A stretch of 64,000 nt of DNA. Source: Hirudinaria manillensis. Lineage: Eukaryota; Annelida; Clitellata; Hirudinida; Hirudinidae. Positions within the stretch are counted from its first letter, which is position 1, and each line of letters starts with the position of its first letter. The stretch lies in assembly GCA_034509925.1 (NCBI GenBank), contig CM067534.1, positions 4,923,501 to 4,987,500 of the forward strand, read 5' to 3'. The notes under the pieces are model-generated. The model was not told where the DNA came from. It did not search any database and worked only from the letters and a program-made list of their open reading frames with translations. This document shows positions 56,038 to 64,000 of this stretch, piece after piece. A program made the translations under genes and the position numbers.

Positions 56038-56208
56038 TCGTCCAAGCCATTACAACTGATTGAAACAAACATTCCAATCAGAAACATTTTACAAACCATT
56101 CCTTCAATCGTTGCACGCCACTTAAAATCTTTTTTCGATTTAATGAAATTAAATGGAATATATGCTGAATTGGCAAAAAAGATTATTTCCTCATATTTAT
56201 TTCACGAA
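56038..56208 (+). CDS. Orphan exon-like segment, unknown protein
   Basis: A 57-codon open block is bounded by TTGTTTCTTAAG and a strong donor, GAA|GTAAGA. It reads SSKPLQLIETNIPIRNILQT, then IVARHLKSFFDLMKLNG and ends IISSYLFHE. The amphipathic helical pattern and the bounding splice sites favour coding. Neither the upstream nor downstream partner exon could be found in a compatible phase, so it may be a broken gene or belong to an alternative transcript. Confidence 0.3.
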
Positions 56209-56427
56209 GTAAGATTAGTAAATAACTCTTAAAATTATTGTCCACTTCATGTAATTCATTCTCTTTATAAATGATTTTTGTGGGGATTTCATTCTAATTA
56301 TTCATTTTAATTCATTTAAATGAAGATTTAAAGAGATAACAAATTATAAACTTTAATATAAATTGTCTTAAAAACAAAAACCATTGACTAAGAAGCTGGT
56401 AACGCTGGAAAGGTAACGCGTTAATAC

Positions 56428-56435
56428 TATAAAAG
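56428..56435 (+). promoter_or_regulatory. Possible TATA box of the acid phosphatase gene
   Basis: TATAAAAG, a full consensus match, lies 270 bp before the phosphatase ATG. It would imply a 5' leader of about 240 nt. Confidence 0.3.
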
Positions 56436-56704
56436 CATTTTAAAAATAATATTTAACATTATATATTAATATTATATAATATTTAATTCGTTATCGACTT
56501 AAATTAGAATGAAAATAATAACGTGCATTAATTAATTTCTATTTTAAAAACTTTTTAAAACGAATTTTTTTATAAACTCGGATAAAATCTTTTCTTTTTT
56601 ACAACAACAGATTCACGGTGTTGTTTCAAAAAGCTTAAAGAAACGAAGTCCAAAGTTTCGTTCGAAGATTTCGTCTCTCCATCTTTGATCGCTACCTGAT
56701 CAAA

Positions 56705-57747
56705 ATGCTTTTCCCAACTGCAACGTTATTGATGGTGCTTTGCGTCTGCTCCACCATTTCCCAGAGTCGATTCGTTGCCATTGGAGACTGGGGCATCGAT
56801 AACGAGGACCAGTACAGCACGGCCAAAACGCTGTCCAGATGGTGCCGAAAGCACAACTGCAGTTTCGTGGTCAGCATGGGCGATAACTTTTACCCTTCCG
56901 GAATCACTGCACTCGATGACCCGCGGTTCTATTCCACCTGGAAGAATATTTACGACCTTCCCGGTATCAACGATTTGAAGTGGTACCTGGTTCTTGGCAA
57001 CCACGACCACTTGGGGTGTCCATTGTGCCAGGTTGAGTTCTCGAAGAAGGAAGCAAAGTGGAATCTCCCAAGCTTATGGTGAGGAAGTTTAGCGATTGTT
57101 GGTATTTAGTAATTATTACTTATCAATATAGTGATATATCAAGCGATATTACATGATTTAATTGGAAATTAATTTAAATATCGACAATATTTTGTCATCT
57201 CAGGTACGACAAGACATTTCTTATGGACCAAGCGAGCATTCATCTGATCTTTATAGACACGTACACATTGGTTCAAGAACTACCAGGATGCCAGGATCAG
57301 CTGCAGTGGTTGCTTAAAACTTTGAAGAAATCAAATGCCACTTGGAAAATCGTCGTGGGACACCACCCTCCTTTCACCGCTGGAAGGCACTATCCCGGAG
57401 AAAAAAACATTGCAAATGACGTCTTACCGGTGCTGGAAAAGTACGGAGTGGATGTTTTCCTGCTCGGACACGATCACAACCTCCAGCGGATTAAGAGATC
57501 GGATTCCGATTCCGTGGATCTCGTGATCGCCGGAGCGGGTGGAATGGACAAACATCCGTACACGGAAGGAGCCAGAGAGTACCTCAAAGGTGTCGGATAC
57601 GACATCGAATACTTCTTGAAAGCCAACGGATTCGTGGATTTCGAGGTGGAGGAAGCCAAACGTCTCATTGTTCGTTACGTGACCACGAAATCGGGAAAAG
57701 TTATTTATCAATTCGAGAGGTCAAAGCAGAATCGCAGTGAGTTCTGA
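56705..57747 (+). CDS. ACP5: Tartrate-resistant acid phosphatase type 5-like purple acid phosphatase
   Basis: Two exons (56705-57078 and 57204-57747) give 305 residues, close to the 325 of human ACP5. Residues 1-20 are a signal peptide (MLFPTATLLMVLCVCSTISQ), so the enzyme is secreted or lysosomal. All purple acid phosphatase metal ligands are present: Asp28 (AIGDWG), Asp60 and Tyr63 (MGDNFY), Asn99 (LGNHDH), His178 (VVGHHPP), and His214 and His216 (LLGHDHNLQ). A di-iron centre hydrolysing phosphomonoesters is therefore expected. The GAGGMDKHP segment replaces the usual SGAGNF form. NATW at 169 and NCS at 51 are possible N-glycosylation sites. The start is the first ATG of the open frame. An AATAAA lies about 190 bp after the stop. 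Confidence 0.94.
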
Positions 57748-57940
57748 GCTTCCTGGAAGAAGCTCCCTGGTGGCATTCCATTTGATAAATTGAATCCAAT
57801 TTCAATTCCCTGCCAATGTTTATTAAGACTTAAATAATTGACTTAAAGCCATTTATGGAAGGAAGGGACCACTGCAGCCATGTTTTTTTTACAACTGTGA
57901 ATTGATGTTTCATGAGTTTGTTGCATGTTAAATAATGTTA

Positions 57941-57946
57941 AATAAA
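57941..57946 (+). promoter_or_regulatory. Poly(A) signal of the acid phosphatase gene
   Basis: AATAAA 194 bp downstream of the TGA at 57745. Confidence 0.6.
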
Positions 57947-59305
57947 CAATTTCAGGAGCCATCATTGAGATGCGATATTTGTTGCTGTCAGTTTTATCCA
58001 CCTTTTGCTTTGACAAACAACTTTTAATAAATTGAAATGCTGTTTAATATCTGGACATGAAAAACCGAAAAATTCAATTTCATACATTGCTTTGGCACCG
58101 AGCTCTATTACTGTTGATACGTTCTGCCAAAAAGTAGAAAGAAACTGCAAACGAAGATTTGTTTTGGATTTTGCCATTTTGTGTTCGGATGTTTGATAAA
58201 AAGTTAAAAGCTGCATTAAAGCTTACACAAGTTACTATTTAACTTCAGTGGTTCATCCTGTCAGACTTCACACGGGTCTCACAAAATGTACGTCAATGCA
58301 AAACCATAGTATGAAATGTACAAAATAATATTCAATTTAATACTAAGATATTATATAATTAAAATGTTAAATATTTATCATTTTATTTAAAACGAATGTT
58401 AATTGTGAAAAAAGTGAGTCATTAAGGATACACCAACACTGAAATATCAAATGCAATAGAATCAGTAGTATAAATCTTTTAAACCTTTCCATGTATAAAG
58501 TTTAAATCCTGATGTTTAATACCATTAAATCCCAATGGTTTAATGTTATTAAACTTTAATGATTGTCGTAAAATTACTCGATGAAATCATAAAAGTCGCA
58601 ATAAAAACTCGGTTTAAGAAACCAAAACATTGATTACGGATTGAGGTTAGTACCTTCTTACATACTGTTGTGTTCTCTTGTGTAATATGGTGCCTTCTTG
58701 TGTAGTGTTGTGTGGTCATGTGTGGTCATGTCTTAACTTACAATTTCTCAGAATTTTCACAAATATATCATTTATTTCGCTTCTATAAATAATTCACAAC
58801 TCGAGCAAAGGATCAAAAGCTGTTGATATTTCAATACAATAAGGCTATTGTTTTACAATTTTATAATATTATATTGTATAATATTATAAATATTATATAA
58901 ATTATCCTTAAATGATGATGAATATTATTATTATTGTTATTATTATTATTATTTTTATTATAAGTTATCATCTACTAAAGCATAATTATATTATATATTA
59001 TTATATTACATTATGATAACGTGATATTATTAATAATAATTTATTACTTTTCTTTGAAATCTTGATGAGAAATCAAGAAATTCTAATTTCTTTTACCGCC
59101 ATTTTATTCATCATCATCACGATAGCGAATACTTTTGAAATGATGAACGTTGCATTATTTACGGGAAAATACTTTAAGTATGTTGGCAGTGAATTTATGA
59201 TTATTATCATTTAAGAATTTAATGTAAATATTTAGAAAAACATTCATTTAAAGATTATTGGTGCGTGTTTATAAACACATCCTACTTTTGTCCTAACTCA
59301 ATAAA

Positions 59306-59346
59306 TTAGGGTTAAGATTAGTAGTTAGGGGTTAGGATTAGGGTTA
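59306..59346. repeat. Degenerate telomere-like tract
   Basis: TTAGGGTTAAGATTAGTAGT followed by TTAGGGG and TTAGGATTAGGG: six or seven imperfect TTAGGG-like units. It has the same orientation as the larger array at 41.4 kb. Confidence 0.7.
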
Positions 59347-59609
59347 ACTGAACAAATATTGAACTGATCACAACCAAATGATGATCTAAAGTATAAATTA
59401 CGATTCTAAATACATAAAGTTACATTTTCTCAGATTGGATAAATGATGCTCATAAATGAAGCTTAACAATTTATTTAATCAATTTAAAAAGATTAAACAC
59501 GCTGAAATAATATATTTATTGCTGTTTTATCGAAATAATTAAATTTTAATCGTGCAAGTCGACCAAATGGCTAGCATTAGTGAATGTTTCAAGAATGAAT
59601 GAATGTTTC

Positions 59610-59690
59610 AGTACGGGCTACAATCGCCATCCGCGTTCGAAACCCAACTTGTGCGCCGACAGCACTTTCTGGTGGAGCGCTATATAATTG
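59610..59690 (+). repeat. SINE-like fragment with B box
   Basis: A GTTCGAAACCC B-box-like element is followed about 40 bp later by GGAGCGCTATATAATTGG. This is the same CGCTATATAA module as at 36.0 kb but without an ATT tail. An A box was not found. Confidence 0.4.
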
Positions 59691-62586
59691 GTTACAGCTT
59701 CGCTAGAAAAAAATTAAATTAAAATGAAATTATCTTCTAATAAAGCATTAAATTAGTAATTAATAATTTGGAATTCAGAGGATTTTAAAATGGATGTTGT
59801 AAGTTGTAAATATCAAGACGGTCATAATTACTTTAAACATTCTCGTTTGAGTATTTAAGATTTTACATACATATGGCCCTACCCAAGGGCGCTATCTGGC
59901 GATGAAGTTTTGGTAGAACCTGGAACTTAAGGCCTTTTTCAAGGAACTAACCCCCTCCTCTGGTTATATTCACAGATCCTTGGATGTTTTGGTATCTCAA
60001 CGTTGTCGTTAACAACGCATTCTGGCAACCCGCAGTTTTAAAAATGAATTTTACCTTTTGATCGTGTCAAGTAATAAATAAAGGAACAAGCGAGAATTTT
60101 AGGACAAGTTTGTGACATCTTAATTTGCAGTTTAATGCGAGGTTTGGATTCGACAGTCCATTCTTTTGGGGTTTTTGAAACTAAGGGCATTTGTAGCTTC
60201 CATATGCTTTGTTTTATATTCATGGAATTACTATGTTACTATGAAGATGTGCTTGTGTGCCGATTGTCAATTTTGACTTTAAACTTGAATAATCCGATTA
60301 ATTAAAAATTTGATTCCAAATGGATAAATACTTATGAAAGTAAATGATCAATCATTGTCTGAACGTGAACATAAATCACGAGAAAAGGAGTCTTTGATTC
60401 ATTCAAATGCAGTCAATTGACTTGACAAGCAATCATTGAAAATCCATTCATCTTGCTTAGAACTTTTTATATTTACTTTATATTATGTTATGTTTAAATT
60501 CCTCTGTTGATTAAAGTCATTTTGAAAGCACTGCATCCTGTTTCTAACCCAGAAGCCATTTACGTGAAAATGTTGCAATGAAAACATTGTAATTGATTTC
60601 AAATTATATTAAAACTGATCGAGATGAATTGACGCAAATTGAATATCAAGAAAAGGATTGAAGGTCAACTTTCAATGAACACATCGTTATGAATCAACCA
60701 AACAAGCAATCGCAGTCCTTCAATCAGGACTTCTTCAATCAAAACTTTTAAAGACACGAAAATATGCAACGACCAACGACACCATCACCTTCCGGTTCTT
60801 CTAAGAACTCAGAAGACGTTCAAACTCAACTAAAAAAAAATCCGAGAAAGAAAAATGTCGATGATTGTTGTTTGGAAAAATGAAATCGAAAATAATTTAC
60901 ATTCGATATGAAAGTTACACAACTCTTGACATAAGAGCAATATATAATAATAATATAAATATAATGATAATAACATTAACAATAATGATGATAATAATAA
61001 TAATAATAATGATGATAATAATAATAATAATAATAATAATATAAATATAATGATAATAACATTAACAATAATGATAATATTAATAATAATGATAATAATA
61101 ATAATAATATTAATAATAATAAATTTTTTTTTATGTCGAATGCACTTGGTAGACCGAATTAATTGTGAATAAAAATGAAAATAAAGCAATGATTGATTGA
61201 CAGATTTCTGCTCGAAAAGTACGAAGAAGGACACGCAGATGATTCCACGATGTCATGTTCATGTCAGGGATGTCATGACTTTTCCAATGAAAGCCACGTC
61301 AGCGTCGGATTATCTCCTTAAGACGAGATTATGCATCTTCTCTCCAACTGTGAGCAAAACTCCGATCAGAGAAAATATAAATACATTCGTTATGTCACTT
61401 GCTTAAAAGCCAATTCAAACGGAGATTGGAAATTCCCATTTTGCAGATATCCTTCGGGAATCTCCGGTTGAAACCAGTAAAAATATGTTCAAATAGTGGA
61501 AAGCCACGTCTCCCTTTCATCACGATTCCACTCGTCCGAACAATAAGAAGCTTTCCAAACGTAGCTGATCGACGGTTTACGTTTCGAAAGAGGAAAAGCA
61601 TTAGTGAAGGGGAAGCCAACGGGATTGGAGAACATTCTGAATGATTTGTACGCTTTAAAAAAAAACAAACAACCTCATTTGGACGGCTGAAATGACGTTC
61701 TAACTTTACCGAACGAGAGAAGGAAGAGAAAATTGTGCAAAAATATTTGCTGAGCAAATTGGATCCATAATTGAATAGAAAATTGGAAGGTGGATCTGGT
61801 TTCGTGAGCCGTGAGATGCGATATTCAACAGCCATAATCTTGCCATGAAAGCTGGATAAGAACCAATCATTTCCGGAGAGCACGAGAAATCAAATACTAA
61901 TGAAAGCAATTTAATTAAAAAAAAATAAAATAAATAAATATCACTTGATATCAACAGTACACAATTTAGCAAATTTTGCAAGTTCAAAAACTGAAAGTTC
62001 AACAATGGTTTTGACGTGACAAGAGCAGAACACGTTGAATCGATACGTTGAACACTAAATACTAGACGTAGTTCTACTCAAAATCTCGAAAGAGCTGAAA
62101 AATGAAAATTTCCAAAATTTATTTTCTGAATATATGTTTATTTCCGCGAGTACCTTTTTAAGTATTTTAACCAATTTCTGTCCAAATCTTGTTTAAATAC
62201 CGAGCGCCATCGATTTCTGTTTCATAATAATGCCTAATTATGCCAACGTATCAATCTTAATAAGCAAGGAATGTTGACCTCGTTTATTGCCCTGGATTGT
62301 ATTTTATTTGCATTTTAGATTTATTTATCGTTGCACATAATATCGTCTAAATAAAATTCCAATAAAACCTCCGAAATCAGATCTCCCAATGCAAACCGAC
62401 AATCGCTTCGAAGAGCAAAAATACCAAGCCTACAGCTAAGATACTCAACGAGATATCACTTCTTTTTCCTAAATTGGAAACAATATTTACACTTTTGGAC
62501 CAAAAAAAGTAAATGAACCACAAGAGAGGAAAAATCTTCCTCTTCCTAGGATTAAAAGCTCCAGTGCGAGCAACAAGAGACTCTCT

Positions 62587-62781
62587 TCAGGCTCTGTTAT
62601 TCATAAAATGCGACAGTAACTCGATCGGTAAAGGAAAGATGATCGTCGAGTTTTTCTCTGCCGAAATGGTGTTCAGAGTTTGAAGGTAGCGGAGTTGGAG
62701 TGCTGATGACGATTCGTTGATGATGTCGGATGCTTCTTTGAGAGCGTAGGCTGCTTGGTTCTCTCCTTCGGCCGCTATGAC
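62587..62781 (-). CDS. STOM: C-terminal exon of a stomatin-family (band 7/SPFH) protein
   Basis: The last exon, 65 codons with stop, begins after TCAATCCAG at 62781 in phase 0 and reads [20 protein letters not shown], then [20 protein letters not shown] and [15 protein letters not shown] before the stop. This matches the stomatin C-terminal region, which forms the oligomerisation coiled coil and the raft-association segment (human: [38 protein letters not shown]). Stomatins are cytosolic-facing hairpin membrane proteins that scaffold lipid rafts and modulate ion channels. The N-terminal hairpin and SPFH domain must lie beyond the right edge, because none of their exons can be seen between 62782 and 64000. 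The last nine residues (FMNNRA type) differ from the vertebrate tail. Confidence 0.92.
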   Translation of the reverse strand, partial: VIAAEGENQAAYALKEASDIINESSSALQLRYLQTLNTISAEKNSTIIFPLPIELLSHFMNNRA

Positions 62782-63262
62782 CTGGATTGACGGAATAACT
62801 CGTGGTCAAAACGATTACCTGATTACTGAGTATTAAATAATAAATTATTATTTGTTCTATTACAAGAGGATGTTAATTAAAAGATTATTTAAACAAGTCT
62901 TATAAATAGAAATTAGTTTCTAGCTAAGATAATAATAGGTAAAATGGTTTTTAAAAAATGTCATAATAAATGGATATAAAAATTAACAGCTGCCTCATCA
63001 CACGGCTCTCACTTAGCACAGGATTCCAACAAAGATGCTTTCTTTTGAGTACGCAGAATGCATTACTTTAAAAATCAATTCCTCGGTGCAAAGGAAGAAT
63101 CCTGAAGGGAATCCCGTTGAATAATACGTCGATTAAAACCTTTAAAAGCTTTTCGAAGAATTCCTTTTAATTATCTAATATTTCGCCTAATAAATCACGA
63201 TATAATTTCATCATTTCCGTAATAGAATAGGTAACAACACATAGTTCCAACAACGACGACGA

Positions 63263-63294
<32 letters not shown>

Positions 63295-63641
63295 ACGACG
63301 ACGACGACCATATTCTTAATGTTCTTAATAATATGCCTGTATGTGCCTAATACAAGCGTCCACACCATGGAGACCCATTTGGGAATTCACAGCAGAAACA
63401 GTGCAAGGATTTAAAAACATTTCCGAGACTCAACTGACATGAATATCTTAAGAAAGGAACATCCATAAATCCAAATTGTAAATTCCCCAAAAATAAATCT
63501 TAATTACGTTATTAAACAATTATTATTGCACTTATTATTTTTCTTCTTCTTCTTCTTGTTATTATTATTTTTCTTATTATAATTATTATATTCAAATTCA
63601 ATCTCAGTCGTACGACCGGTTAGTAAGCCAAGTCTCGGGCA

Positions 63642-63722
<81 letters not shown>

Positions 63723-64000
63723 ATTAATATTATTATCATTATTATTATTATTATTATTATTATCGTCATATTAAACCATTTATAACCAATTATTGTAAAT
63801 CTTTGCCGTGAGCAAAGCACTAAAGCATGCCACTTCTTCATTCCCGAGCAGCTGTTATTTTATTATTTTCTTATTTATGAAATCAATTGGGAAGAAATAC
63901 GATTTAAAATGAATTTAAATTTACGCCATTTTGTTTTATCAGGAAATTGAATTCTCTCGTGGGAATTAAAATGAAATTGAAAAGGAAATTAAATTTTAAA
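62782..64000. other. Probable large intron of the stomatin gene
   Basis: No coding exon is visible on either strand. A CAA/CAG/CGA-rich trinucleotide patch lies at 63251-63310 and a long (ATT)n tract at 63642-63763. The upstream stomatin exons are expected beyond 64000. Confidence 0.5.
63642..63763. repeat. (ATT)n microsatellite
   Basis: About 122 bp of nearly uninterrupted ATT repeats. The poly-Ile minus-strand frame here is its translation. Confidence 0.95.

Larger units (their letters stand above)
54081..56704. other. Intergenic region with one exon-like segment
   Basis: Between the divergent homeobox and phosphatase genes. AT-rich, no confident gene. The segment 56038-56208 is the only coding-like part and is listed separately. 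An ATG GAC AAA G|GT at 55660 and a 34-bp segment before GTAAGA at 55828 may be other exons of the same unit, but their phases do not agree with it. Confidence 0.4.
57960..62586. other. Intergenic region, mostly noncoding
   Basis: Convergent space between the acid phosphatase and the stomatin exon. Contains AT-rich repeats (58860-59040, 60945-61125), a telomere-like scrap and a SINE-like scrap. The stretch 61200-61880 is more complex and has a 162-codon minus-strand open frame, long for such AT-rich DNA, but without a recognisable motif. The right end (about 62283-62586) is probably the stomatin 3' UTR, with minus-strand AATAAA signals at 62283-62288 and 62304-62309. Confidence 0.45.

Noticed and set aside
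61395..61883. 162-codon minus-strand open frame
   Set aside because: Long for this base composition, but it has no domain pattern, no splice context and an equally open 81-codon frame on the other strand.

Overview
The window looks like AT-rich nuclear DNA of an invertebrate animal. It has multi-exon genes with GT-AG introns, many of only 60-150 bp. Trinucleotide (ATT)n arrays are abundant, there are telomere-like TTAGGG/TTAGG tracts, and the gene families are metazoan (group I PAK, adhesion GPCR, Flower, Kazal inhibitor, homeobox, stomatin). I cannot name the species. Compact genes, short introns and one possible operon-like cluster would fit a tunicate, but other marine invertebrates are not excluded. 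Coding exons are more GC-rich than their surroundings, which helps to find them. All gene models below were assembled by hand from splice signals and reading phase. Wherever exons are listed, the phases join without a frame break.

Left third (1-22 kb): a partial minus-strand 5' exon at the edge; a secreted four-Kazal inhibitor (1869-5381, +) whose third and fourth domains are separated by 18 copies of a nine-residue repeat; a five-exon gene (6464-8943, +) whose N-terminus resembles the CABIT fold of THEMIS/GAREM; a complete group I p21-activated kinase (18270-12610, -) with CRIB and kinase domains; and KRR1, the pre-rRNA processing KH protein (18883-21786, +), which shares a roughly 600 bp divergent promoter region with the kinase.

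Centre (23-35 kb): one 26-exon model reads as a 1302-residue adhesion GPCR. Its order is signal peptide, chitin-binding peritrophin-A domain, Ser/Thr-rich mucin stretch, second chitin-binding domain, two Ig domains, hormone-receptor domain, GAIN/GPS with an intact HL/T cleavage site, seven helices and a polar tail. The join between the chitin-binding half and the Ig-GPCR half rests on a 68 bp intron. If confirmed, this is the most novel item in the window.

35-46.8 kb is a gene-poor, repeat-dominated stretch with microsatellites, minisatellites, SINE-like tails and a telomere-like array. It holds only weak exon candidates.

Right third (46.8-64 kb): an intronless type II membrane protein with a furin-like site and what appears to be a degenerate methyltransferase fold (46831-48072, +); a minus-strand cluster of a divergent C-terminal homeodomain protein (54059-52156), a 56-residue small ORF only about 70 bp downstream, and the four-helix Ca2+ channel/fitness protein Flower (51055-49851); a tartrate-resistant-type purple acid phosphatase (56705-57747, +); a repeat-rich gap; and the last exon of a stomatin-family gene (62781-62587, -) that continues past the right edge.
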